Origin: Treponema sp.
GTDB lineage: Bacteria > Spirochaetota > Spirochaetia > Treponematales > Treponemataceae
Direction: 5' to 3'
Assembly (NCBI GenBank): GCA_016293495.1
Contig: JAEDED010000010.1
Coordinates: forward strand, 12,773 to 76,772
Length of the DNA stretch: 64,000 nucleotides
Shown piece by piece: positions 51,009 to 59,243 of the stretch. A model generated the notes under the pieces. That model worked only from the letters and a program-made list of their open reading frames with translations. It ran no database searches and was not told where the DNA came from. The number at the start of each line of letters is the position of its first letter. Positions within the stretch are counted from its first letter, which is position 1. Position numbers and translations under genes: made by a program.

Positions 51009-52157
51009 ATGGGATTTATTAAAGCATTTGCAGGTGCAATCGGTGGAACATTCGCAGACGAATGGAAAGATTATTACGTGCCATTGGCAGGCGTGCCTGG
51101 AACAGCTGCTATTTTTAGAGCTGTACCAAAGGGAACAGACAACGGCCGCGGAAGCAATACAAAGGGTTCAGATAATGTAATCACAAACGGTAGTAGAATT
51201 GTTGTTCCAGAAGGAACTGCTCTTGTAACTGTTGAAGATGGAAAAGTAACAAACTTTATTTCTGAAGCCGGCGGATATACATTTCATAGCGACAATATAA
51301 ACTCTCAGTCATTCCTTGCAGGTGACGGACTTTTGAGTACTCTCAAAGAAACCTGGGAACGCTTTAAGTTCGGCGGAACTCCTGGTGCACAGCAGACCGC
51401 TTTCTATGTAAACCTTAAAGAAATTCCAAATAATAAATTCGGAACTCAGTCAGAAATTTACTGGGACGATGCTTATCTTAACGCACAGGTTGGTGCTGTA
51501 ACTCGTGGTACATACACATTGAAAATTACAGATCCTATTCTCTTTATTACAAACTTTGTTCCTGCAATGTATCTTCAGCCAAATGCTCCTGTATTTGACT
51601 TTGCAGATATGGATAACGATGCAGGTGAACAGCTTTTCAATGAAGTTGTAGGAAGCCTTTCAGGAGCATTCTCAAATTATACAAATGATCCTTCAAAAGG
51701 AAACAGGATTACAAAGATTCAGAGTGACCAGATTGGTTTTGCTCAGTCACTTTCTCAGGCAGTTGAAGATTCCTATAGATGGAACAGTGACAGAGGACTT
51801 CAGATTATTAAGGTTGCAATTGCTGCTATCGAATACGATGAAGATACTAAGAAACTTCTCAGCGATGTTAAGAAGGCAGATGCTCTTTCTGGTGCAAGAG
51901 GAAATTCTTTCATGCAGCAGTCTGTAGCAAGAGGTTTCCAGGCAGCAGGAGAAAACGGCGGTGGTGCAAACGGCATGGCATTTATGGGTATGGGAATGAA
52001 TGCAGTTGGTGGCGCTATGGGAATGATGCAGCAGCCGCAGCAGGCTCAGGCAGAAGATCCAATGGCTAAGCTTGCAAAAATGAAACAGATGCTTGATGCC
52101 GGCTTGATTACACAGGCTGACTACGACGCCGCAAAAGCTAAAATCCTGGGACTTTAA
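51009..52157 (+). CDS. SPFH-domain protein with C-terminal SHOCT motif (YdjI-like)
   Basis: A 382-residue cytoplasmic protein of the SPFH/virion-core family seen in YdjI: it starts MGFIKAFAGAIGGTFADEWKDYYVP, has the SPFH beta-rich core with FYVNLKEIPNNKFGTQSEI, then a Gly/Met/Gln-rich linker (GGGANGMAFMGMGMN) and a SHOCT-type end DPMAKLAKMKQMLDAGLITQADYDAAKAKI. In Bacillus, the ydjFGHI operon is a PspA-like membrane stress system. The zinc-ribbon gene follows two bases after its stop and resembles YdjG. PspA and TPM homologues are absent here. Confidence 0.8.
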   Translation: MGFIKAFAGAIGGTFADEWKDYYVPLAGVPGTAAIFRAVPKGTDNGRGSNTKGSDNVITNGSRIVVPEGTALVTVEDGKVTNFISEAGGYTFHSDNINSQSFLAGDGLLSTLKETWERFKFGGTPGAQQTAFYVNLKEIPNNKFGTQSEIYWDDAYLNAQVGAVTRGTYTLKITDPILFITNFVPAMYLQPNAPVFDFADMDNDAGEQLFNEVVGSLSGAFSNYTNDPSKGNRITKIQSDQIGFAQSLSQAVEDSYRWNSDRGLQIIKVAIAAIEYDEDTKKLLSDVKKADALSGARGNSFMQQSVARGFQAAGENGGGANGMAFMGMGMNAVGGAMGMMQQPQQAQAEDPMAKLAKMKQMLDAGLITQADYDAAKAKILGL

Positions 52158-52159
52158 TA

Positions 52160-53614
52160 ATGGCTAAAGAAGAAAACGGACAGAAAAAATGTCCCAAGTG
52201 CGGCTCAACTGACATTTCGCAAAGTTCAAAAAGCGGAAAACTCAGATGTAATTTCTGCCGTTACGAATTTGAGCCAGAAGTAATCAAGGAAGAAGAAAAG
52301 GTTTCTGACCTTGAAGGTGAAATAATCGGAAAGGGTTCTGCCAAGATTGATAAAAACTTTGACGGCATCCTTACATTAAAGTGTACAAGCTGTGGAGCAG
52401 AAGTTGTAATTGATACAAATGAAGTTCAGAGCGCAAGATGTCACTGGTGTAGAAATACACTTTCGATTAATGAAAAAATTCCGAACGGTGCAGTACCTGA
52501 TATGATTCTTCCTTTCAAGCTTACTCGCAATGAAGCAAGAAATCATATTGATAAATTTGTCGGCAAGAGAAAGTTCTTTGCTCATCCAAAATTCAAGGAA
52601 GAATTTACTTCTGAAAACGTGATGGGCGTTTACTTTCCATACATGGTTGTAGACATGAACGCAAAGGTTTCTCTTTACGGTGAAGGTGAACATGAAACAA
52701 GAATGTACACAGTAACTGTTGGTTCTGGAGATAACAAGCACGAAGAAACTCGTTACGATGCTGACCTTTACGAAGTAGGACGTGATTTTGATCTTGAAAT
52801 CAAAGGACTTACAGTTGAATCAAGCGCTGATAAGCTTGAAAATTCCAAGACAAAAACTAACAACATCATTAACTCAATAATGCCGTTTGATACTGAAAAC
52901 TGTGTTGAATGGGATGCAAACTATCTTCGCAATTATACATCAGAAAAACGTGATGTTAATGTTGAACAGTTAAAACCGCTTGTAAATGAAGAAGCAATGG
53001 ATATTGGCCGTTATGCTGCAAACGAAACAGTTCAGTATTATGACCGCGGTGTAAGATGGCGTGATGAAAAAATTGACATTAAAGGAAGAAGCTGGAAGTC
53101 GGCATATCTTCCTGTCTGGCTTTATTCATATCTTCAGAAGAAAGGTGAAAAATCGATGCTGCATTATGTTGCAGTAAACGCGAGAACTAATGAGACAATG
53201 GGAAGTGTTCCAATTCACAAACCAAAACTGTTTTTTGTTTCAGCAATTATTGAAATACTTACCTTGATTATGGCAATTCTTCTTGTTCCATTTTTTGATG
53301 AAGATAAAGAATGGATTCCATATTTATTGCTAATTGCAGGTTTTATCTATTACGGACATATCACAAAAAAATACAGAAACAAGAATGCAAGACACTTTCA
53401 CGAAAAAGAAACAAATCGTGAAATCAAGAATCTTAAAAAACTTGATGGTTTCTTAAGACACAGAACAGGACTTGAAGAAAACTACATGATCGGTGCAAAC
53501 AATCATGTAGTTCGCGGAAAGTTTGGTTCAAAAGCAATCGTAACAGAAAGTGACGATACAGAAGATGAAAATTCTGAAGATGAAAATGATTCGTCAGGTT
53601 CTGATGAGGAATAA
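52160..53614 (+). CDS. zinc-ribbon membrane protein (YdjG-like)
   Basis: A 484-residue protein with two N-terminal zinc ribbons (CPKCGS...CNFC, residues about 11-35, and CTSCGA...CHWC, about 75-100). A long soluble domain is followed by two transmembrane helices near residues 355-400 (FFVSAIIEILTLIMAILLVPFF and WIPYLLLIAGFIYYGHI), and an acidic tail EDENSEDENDSSGSDEE. It matches the TFIIB-type zinc-ribbon proteins that pair with SPFH proteins. The start follows the SPFH stop by two bases. The role is unknown; recruitment of the SPFH partner to membrane is inferred. Confidence 0.75.
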   Translation: MAKEENGQKKCPKCGSTDISQSSKSGKLRCNFCRYEFEPEVIKEEEKVSDLEGEIIGKGSAKIDKNFDGILTLKCTSCGAEVVIDTNEVQSARCHWCRNTLSINEKIPNGAVPDMILPFKLTRNEARNHIDKFVGKRKFFAHPKFKEEFTSENVMGVYFPYMVVDMNAKVSLYGEGEHETRMYTVTVGSGDNKHEETRYDADLYEVGRDFDLEIKGLTVESSADKLENSKTKTNNIINSIMPFDTENCVEWDANYLRNYTSEKRDVNVEQLKPLVNEEAMDIGRYAANETVQYYDRGVRWRDEKIDIKGRSWKSAYLPVWLYSYLQKKGEKSMLHYVAVNARTNETMGSVPIHKPKLFFVSAIIEILTLIMAILLVPFFDEDKEWIPYLLLIAGFIYYGHITKKYRNKNARHFHEKETNREIKNLKKLDGFLRHRTGLEENYMIGANNHVVRGKFGSKAIVTESDDTEDENSEDENDSSGSDEE

Positions 53615-53627
53615 TTAAGGAAAAAAT

Positions 53628-54344
53628 ATGGTAGCAGGAATTTTGTGCAGTTTGTGCTGTTTCATTTTTTTAACACTTGATCATTATTTTTTGAACAATC
53701 CATGTGCTGTAGTTTCATTTAACATAGCTTTGCTTTGTAAAATGCTTGCAAGTGCATGTTTTGTAATTTACGGATTATTGTGCTTTTCAAAATGTAAAGA
53801 CAAAAATAAAGGCTTTAAGAAAGTTTCTTCGCTGATGCTTTCTGGATTGTTTTTAGGTTTTGCCGCAGACTTATTGCTTGAAATAAATTTCTATGCCGGT
53901 TTTGTAGTTTTTGTAACTGCACATATTTTTTACTTTCTTGGATTTTCTGTTTACAGCAAAATGGATAAAGTTAAATGGGCTATAGTAATAGGATTCGTTG
54001 CGGTGTTTGCAACAGTTGATTACGTTGTTCCATGGTTTAACTTTCAGGGATTGTTTCCGGTTGTCGTAATTTACAGCGCTGTCTGGGCTTTTGTTTTTGC
54101 AAAGTCTGTAGAGTCGCTCAAGTTTAAATCGGTAAATGCAAAAATTGTTGTTGCTGGAATTGTGCTGTTTGGAATTTCTGATATTCTTTTGCAGTTTAAG
54201 TTCTTTCCTGCTGAAGGTTTTTCGCCTGCAGCAGGAGCAGTGATTTTTGCAGTATCAAATGCTGTGTATTATATTGCACAGCTTTTAATCGGATATTCAC
54301 TTTCAAAGAACTTTATTGATTATTCTTCACCATTCCAGCAGTAA
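53628..54344 (+). CDS. YhhN-family membrane protein (lysoplasmalogenase-like)
   Basis: A 238-residue integral membrane protein with about eight helices and the YhhN/TMEM86 hallmarks GFAADLLLEINFYAGFVVFVTAHIFYF and GIVLFGISDILLQFKF, where the aspartates in the helices are conserved. TMEM86B homologues hydrolyse lysoplasmalogens; plasmalogens occur in some anaerobes. The last 25 bases overlap the 3' end of the convergent PurF-like gene. Confidence 0.8.
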   Translation: MVAGILCSLCCFIFLTLDHYFLNNPCAVVSFNIALLCKMLASACFVIYGLLCFSKCKDKNKGFKKVSSLMLSGLFLGFAADLLLEINFYAGFVVFVTAHIFYFLGFSVYSKMDKVKWAIVIGFVAVFATVDYVVPWFNFQGLFPVVVIYSAVWAFVFAKSVESLKFKSVNAKIVVAGIVLFGISDILLQFKFFPAEGFSPAAGAVIFAVSNAVYYIAQLLIGYSLSKNFIDYSSPFQQ

Positions 54345-55735
54345 GTACACATCTTGCAGTGATCGATTCCTACGCTGTCGAGCATATCGTCGAGGCGGTG
54401 GAATCGGAGTGAAGTAAAGTGTAACTGCTTTCTGATTTCTTCGAGCATATTTGCATATTCTGGTGTATCAGGATTGCAGTATTTTTTGAGTGTTTCGTCT
54501 GAAACATTTTCGCCTTCAAGCTGCTTGATAACGCGGCGTGTAATCAAATCCATTTCTGAATTAGAACGTGAGAAGTTAAGGTATTTACAACCATATACAA
54601 GTGGAGGACATGCCGGTCTGATGTGAACTTCTTTTGCACCACTCTGGTAAAGGAAGTCTGTAGTTTCGCGAAGCTGTGTTCCGCGAACGATTGAGTCGTC
54701 GATAAGAAGAAGCTTTTTGTCTTTGATCAATGGCTGAACAGGAATGAGCTTCATGTGAGCGATGAGGTTTCTCTGATCCTGGCTTGTTGGCATGAACGAA
54801 CGAGGCCATGTAGGTGTGTATTTAATGAACGGGCGAGTAAATGGAATGCCTGATTCATTTGCATAACCTACAGCGTGTGCAACGCCACTGTCAGGAACAC
54901 CTGCAACAGCATCAGGAGTTACAGAACCTTTGTCGCGCTGTGCAAGATATTTACCGCAGTTGTAACGCATTGTTTCAACGTTTACGCCTTCGTAAGTTGC
55001 AGTTGGATATCCGTAATAAATCCAGAGGAAAGTACAGATTTTCATTTCTTTACCAGGCTGCTGGATAACTTCGATTCCGTCAGAAGTCATGAATACGATT
55101 TCTGCAGGACCGAGTTCGTGATGATCTTTGTATCCGAGGTTTGCGTAAGCAAAGTTTTCGAAAGAAGCACAGTAAGCGCCTTCTTTGTGTCCGATTTGGA
55201 TTGGAGTGCGGCCGAGTCTGTCGCGGGCTGCGTAGATTCCATTTTCTGTCATGATGAGCATTGACATGGAACCTTTGATTTTTTCCTGAACGTATTTAAT
55301 ACCTTCAGGAATTGAAGATTTCTGATTGATGAGTGCTACGATAAGTTCTGTCTGGTTTATTTCACCGCCGCTCATTTCGAGGAAGTGTGTGTATCCTGTT
55401 GCAAGAATTTCTTCTTCGAGTTCTTTTTTATTTGTTACGATTCCGACTGTTGTGATTGCGTAACTTCCGAGATGTGAATGTACGAGAAGCGGCTGTGGTT
55501 CGAAGTCACTGATACATCCGATACCGAGGTTTCCGTGCATTTCGTCGATGTCTTTTTCGAACTTTGTTCTAAAAGGAGAGTTCTGAATGTTGTGGATTGA
55601 ACGGAGGAATTTTCCGTTCTTGTCTAAAATTGCAATTCCACCGCGTCTTGTTCCAAGATGTGAATGATAGTCAACTCCAAAAAAGAGATCCAAAGAAACG
55701 TCGTTCTTAGATGCTACACCAAAAAATCCGCCCAT
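54320..55735 (-). CDS. PurF-like amidophosphoribosyltransferase lacking the N-terminal Cys
   Basis: A 471-residue homologue of glutamine-PRPP amidotransferase. The Ntn-type glutaminase domain begins MGGFFGVASK where functional PurF has CG at the processed N-terminus; the nucleophile Cys is replaced by Gly. The PRPP loop LLLIDDSIVRGTQLRET is intact. The iron-sulfur-type cysteines (ICTFLWIYYGYP, PPLVYGCKYL, HCKMCTYC) are preserved. It may use ammonia, be a regulator, or have another role. SD GAGGAA precedes ATG 55735, so the start is secure. Confidence 0.8.
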   Translation of the reverse strand: MGGFFGVASKNDVSLDLFFGVDYHSHLGTRRGGIAILDKNGKFLRSIHNIQNSPFRTKFEKDIDEMHGNLGIGCISDFEPQPLLVHSHLGSYAITTVGIVTNKKELEEEILATGYTHFLEMSGGEINQTELIVALINQKSSIPEGIKYVQEKIKGSMSMLIMTENGIYAARDRLGRTPIQIGHKEGAYCASFENFAYANLGYKDHHELGPAEIVFMTSDGIEVIQQPGKEMKICTFLWIYYGYPTATYEGVNVETMRYNCGKYLAQRDKGSVTPDAVAGVPDSGVAHAVGYANESGIPFTRPFIKYTPTWPRSFMPTSQDQRNLIAHMKLIPVQPLIKDKKLLLIDDSIVRGTQLRETTDFLYQSGAKEVHIRPACPPLVYGCKYLNFSRSNSEMDLITRRVIKQLEGENVSDETLKKYCNPDTPEYANMLEEIRKQLHFTSLRFHRLDDMLDSVGIDHCKMCTYCWNGEE

Positions 55736-55865
55736 AATATTCCTCGTAAAAAATTTTGAGGAATTCTTGAGGACCTGACGGTCTTAAAAATTCCTCTAAA
55801 AAAATAGACTTACATTATAATGATTATTAATTGTTTATTCCATATATCTGTCATATAATGATTTT

Positions 55866-56282
55866 ATGACTTATTTAATAATGGGAATCGCGGCAATAGG
55901 AATTATCGTATTGCTGGCAATGTTTACAGATAAACTCAAGGCACAAAAAGCAGCTCAAAAGCAGGCAACTCAAAAACCAAAGACCGGACCGAACGGAGAA
56001 GTTCTAATGGTTGAGTGTCCTTTGTGCAATACACCTTTACTGAAAGGACAGAACCTGGTAACTAAAGTTTTCAGACCGATGAATGTTCCTGACCAGAGAT
56101 GCAACATTTCTGGATGCCCCCACTGTTATCCTCAGCCGGAGCCTGGTGTAAAGCGAGTGTGTCCATGCTGTGGTAAAGATGTTCCGATTACAGGATATCT
56201 TGTTGCACGTCTTTTTAATTATAAGGATAATAAGAAGCATGTGCGGGTAACCGGATGTTCAAGATGCTGCGAGAAGAAATAA
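55866..56282 (+). CDS. membrane-anchored zinc-ribbon protein of unknown function
   Basis: A 138-residue protein with one N-terminal transmembrane segment (YLIMGIAAIGIIVLLAMF), a Lys/Gln/Ala-rich linker and a Cys-rich domain with CPLC, CNISGCPHC, CPCC and CSRCC, enough for two to three zinc sites. The Cys spacing does not match a family I can name. No SD is clear; TATAATG at 55856 lies nearby. Single gene between two minus-strand genes. Confidence 0.65.
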   Translation: MTYLIMGIAAIGIIVLLAMFTDKLKAQKAAQKQATQKPKTGPNGEVLMVECPLCNTPLLKGQNLVTKVFRPMNVPDQRCNISGCPHCYPQPEPGVKRVCPCCGKDVPITGYLVARLFNYKDNKKHVRVTGCSRCCEKK

Positions 56283-56298
56283 AAAAAATAAAGACTAC

Positions 56299-56392
56299 GC
56301 TCTGATTAAATAATCAGAGCGCTTACCGACAAATGAATACGCCTACCGACAAATAAATATGCTTATCGACAAATAAATACGCTTACTGACAA
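56299..56392. repeat. hairpin and four 20-bp tandem repeats overlapping the GH51 stop
   Basis: GCTCTGATTA-AA-TAATCAGAGC (56299-56320) is a perfect 10-bp palindromic hairpin. It is followed by four units of GCTTACCGACAAATAAATAC type at 56321, 56341, 56361 and 56381. The GH51 gene ends at 56363 within the repeats, so the last codons of the enzyme belong to the array. Confidence 0.75.
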
Positions 56393-58309
56393 TCCAGGAA
56401 TCACGACGTTTTTAGAAGCCGTCATCTCTTCAAGCTTAACATTCTCTTCTTTACCAATTACATTCACGTCGCTCAAAGACTTTCCGCTCAGCTGAATAAC
56501 CTTTGCGCTGTCAAGCAAAAGTTCCCGACTGATAGAATCATCGCTGTCAACATGAATGCTTTCAAGTTCAACAGGATTGTCGCCTGCGTTAACAACTTTT
56601 ACAAAATAATTATTGCCGTCAGTTGTAACTGAAGTAAAGATTTTGTCACCGGCATTTTCTGCGGAATGTTCGATGTACGAAGTTCCTGTGTATTTACCGA
56701 AAAGTTTCTGAACGTAATAATCTGGTGTTGCCATTGATGTGTCACCGTCAAACCAGATAAAGTCAGGCCACCACTGTGCGTAATTGTAGCGCGCAAAAAG
56801 CGGTGCAACGGAAGCAAAGCGGATTACGTCACAGTTTTTTTCAAGGCCTGTCATAAATGCGGCTTCTGCGAGGGCTGCTTCTAAATTGTTTTCTCTGTGT
56901 TCAGTGTGGGCTGCGTATTCACCTGCAAAAACCGGAATGTCGCGCGAATACGAATCGTACATGTGAATGTGTTCGTAGAACCATTCAGGTTTCATGTAAT
57001 AATGTTCGTCGATTGCTGCAGTGAACTTTTTGTTTGCTTTTATTTCATTGTTGAAGAAGTTCCAGGCGGTTGTGTATTTTTCTGATGTTACATCAGGGCC
57101 TGCAGTTCCGATCAGTTCAATGTCAGGATATTTTTTGTGAATCGCTTTTTCGAAAGCCTTGTAGCGTTCTAAAAAATTTACTTTGTCAGTTTGCCACTGT
57201 TCGTTTCCGATTCCGATAAATTTTAAGTTAAAGGAATTTTCGTGTCCCATCTTTGCACGGAGTTTTCCCCATTTTGTTTTAGTACTTCCATTTGCAAACT
57301 CAATCAAATCGAGAGCACTCTGAATGTAGTCTTTAAATTCACGTGATTTAATATCAACCATTTCACTTGTCTGAAACTGACATGCAATTCCGACGCTTAA
57401 GACAGGAAGTGGTTCTGCGCCCATCAGTTCTGAAAGTAAAAAATATTCGTAAAAACCAAGACCGTACGACTGGTTGTAGTAAGGAAAATATTTTGCAAGC
57501 TTTCCTGGTGTCCACATGTAGATGTTGTGAGTTGCCCAGCGGTTCCAGTTCCAGTGTCGTTTCCAGTTTTCGCCGACAGTATCTTTCCAGTTGTACCGGT
57601 TGCTTAAAACTGCACCTTCAACGATACATCCGCCAGGGAATCTTAAAAAGCCCGGGCGTGTTTCTTTTAACAGTTCAAATAAATCTTTTCTGAAAACTCC
57701 AGCAACTGCGTCGGCCGGCATTAAAGAAATGTAACCGTAATCAACAGTTCCTTTGTTCTGCAAAATGATGAAAGTCCCGTTTTTGATAGTTGAGTCTGCG
57801 GTAAAGGAATCTTCGATTAGCTGCCAATTTTTGTTTTTTTCGATTTTGATTTCTTTTTGTGCAGCGGTTATAGTGCCGTCTGAAGATTTACAGATAACTG
57901 TAAGTGAACCTTCATATTTAGGATTACGGATCCAGATTTTCAAATTGTACGAGGCACCTGAGCGTAAACACACGCCGTCGTATGCTTTGTTTGTAAAACC
58001 TGCATTGCCGGTGTTTGTAGTGAATTTCATGTAATGAGGATTTTTGTCACAAAGGGAGCATCCTTTGATAAATTCCATTTCTGCGCAATCCTGCTGGCCG
58101 TAGATTTTCCAGCCGTAGTCAGGAGTGTATTCTGTTTTGTAATCGTTTGCAGTTGAACCTGCCCATGATCGTCTGAAAGCAAACTGGCGGTTTTCGATCA
58201 TTTCTGCATAGAGGCCGCCGTCTGCTGCGTAGTTGATATCTTCAAAAAAAAGTCCGAACATTTTTTTTGAGATAAAAGGTTTGGAATTTTTAGAAATGGA
58301 AATTTTCAT
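56363..58309 (-). CDS. GH51 alpha-L-arabinofuranosidase
   Basis: A 648-residue GH51 enzyme. Hallmarks are FGLFFEDINYAADGGLYAEMIENRQF, LRFPGGCIVEG, acid/base Glu in IGIGNEQWQ and the nucleophile Glu in PVFAGEYAAH, followed by a C-terminal beta-domain. A CBM-like insert (about residues 100-190) follows the N-terminal strands. No signal peptide, so it is cytoplasmic and removes arabinose side chains from imported oligosaccharides. It follows the SDR gene by 20 bases and has SD GAGGAA. Confidence 0.92.
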   Translation of the reverse strand: MKISISKNSKPFISKKMFGLFFEDINYAADGGLYAEMIENRQFAFRRSWAGSTANDYKTEYTPDYGWKIYGQQDCAEMEFIKGCSLCDKNPHYMKFTTNTGNAGFTNKAYDGVCLRSGASYNLKIWIRNPKYEGSLTVICKSSDGTITAAQKEIKIEKNKNWQLIEDSFTADSTIKNGTFIILQNKGTVDYGYISLMPADAVAGVFRKDLFELLKETRPGFLRFPGGCIVEGAVLSNRYNWKDTVGENWKRHWNWNRWATHNIYMWTPGKLAKYFPYYNQSYGLGFYEYFLLSELMGAEPLPVLSVGIACQFQTSEMVDIKSREFKDYIQSALDLIEFANGSTKTKWGKLRAKMGHENSFNLKFIGIGNEQWQTDKVNFLERYKAFEKAIHKKYPDIELIGTAGPDVTSEKYTTAWNFFNNEIKANKKFTAAIDEHYYMKPEWFYEHIHMYDSYSRDIPVFAGEYAAHTEHRENNLEAALAEAAFMTGLEKNCDVIRFASVAPLFARYNYAQWWPDFIWFDGDTSMATPDYYVQKLFGKYTGTSYIEHSAENAGDKIFTSVTTDGNNYFVKVVNAGDNPVELESIHVDSDDSISRELLLDSAKVIQLSGKSLSDVNVIGKEENVKLEEMTASKNVVIPGLSVSVFICR

Positions 58310-58329
58310 TTTGTTCCTCGATTGTTCTA

Positions 58330-59166
58330 TTAAACTTTACTGTTCAGTTTCATGAATTTCATGGTAACTTTATCGTACATTCTATCAGAAAGAATTTTTT
58401 TGAAGAATATGTACGACTTTGAATATTTTCCAGCGGCGTATCTTCTTCTCGGATTTTTTTTGACAGCTGCTTTTACAATTAATTTTGAAATTACTGAAGG
58501 GGATGAAAGATTTTTTTTGTTGACATAACCGTCTTCGTAATATTTTGCAGCGGCTGAAGCGTTTTTGATGTATGCGGTGTTTTCGGAATATTTTCTGATG
58601 TTCTTTCCGTGGATTACGCCCCAGTCTGTCTGAATGAGTCCCGGTTCGATGATTACGACTTTGATGCCAAACGGTGCAACTTCAAGTCTGAGGGAATCGC
58701 TTAAAGCCTCCACGCAGTATTTAGTTCCGTGATACCAACCGGAAAATGGAGTTGCAAAGCGGCCGGCCATTGATGAGATGTTGATGATTTTTCCGCTTCG
58801 CTGATTACGCATTGAAGGTAATACTTTCTGAATCAAAGAAATTAATCCGAATACATTTACTTCAAACTGATTTCGTGCATCTGCAATAGGAACATCTTCA
58901 AGACCACCGCCTAAGCCGAAGCCTGCATTGTTAACGAGAACGTCGATTTTTCCTTCTGTATCGAGAATTGTTTTTACACATTCCTCAATTGATTTTTCAT
59001 CACACAAATCAAGTCGGAGAATATTTCCTCCTTTCTCTTCAATTTCTTTCATAAGCTCAATTCTTCTTGCTGCTCCGTAAACTGTATAACCTTTCTGAAT
59101 GAGTCTTAAACATGTGTCTAATCCGATGCCGCTTGAGGCACCTGTTACCAGTGCAACTTTGTTCAT
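58330..59166 (-). CDS. short-chain dehydrogenase/reductase
   Basis: A 278-residue classical SDR: NAD(P)-binding ALVTGASSGIG, NNAGFG, ISSMAG, catalytic YHGTK (YxxxK) and an EPGLIQTD substrate loop. The arginine after GAARR in the coenzyme site suggests NADPH. The substrate is unknown. ATG 59166 begins the Rossmann strand. It is followed by GH51, likely one operon, and preceded by a strong hairpin that separates it from the xylanase gene. Confidence 0.85.
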   Translation of the reverse strand: MNKVALVTGASSGIGLDTCLRLIQKGYTVYGAARRIELMKEIEEKGGNILRLDLCDEKSIEECVKTILDTEGKIDVLVNNAGFGLGGGLEDVPIADARNQFEVNVFGLISLIQKVLPSMRNQRSGKIINISSMAGRFATPFSGWYHGTKYCVEALSDSLRLEVAPFGIKVVIIEPGLIQTDWGVIHGKNIRKYSENTAYIKNASAAAKYYEDGYVNKKNLSSPSVISKLIVKAAVKKNPRRRYAAGKYSKSYIFFKKILSDRMYDKVTMKFMKLNSKV

Positions 59167-59182
59167 AGTGATAACCTCTATT

Positions 59183-59243
59183 ATAGAAAATAACAGCATG
59201 ACTTTAAGATGTCAAACTGATAAAGTCATGCTGTTATTTTTTA
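59183..59243 (-). terminator. terminator of the GH10 gene
   Basis: AAAATAACAGCATGACTTTA (59187-59206) pairs perfectly over 20 bp with 59221-59240; T-rich sequence follows on the minus strand. The loop is 14 nt. Confidence 0.85.
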
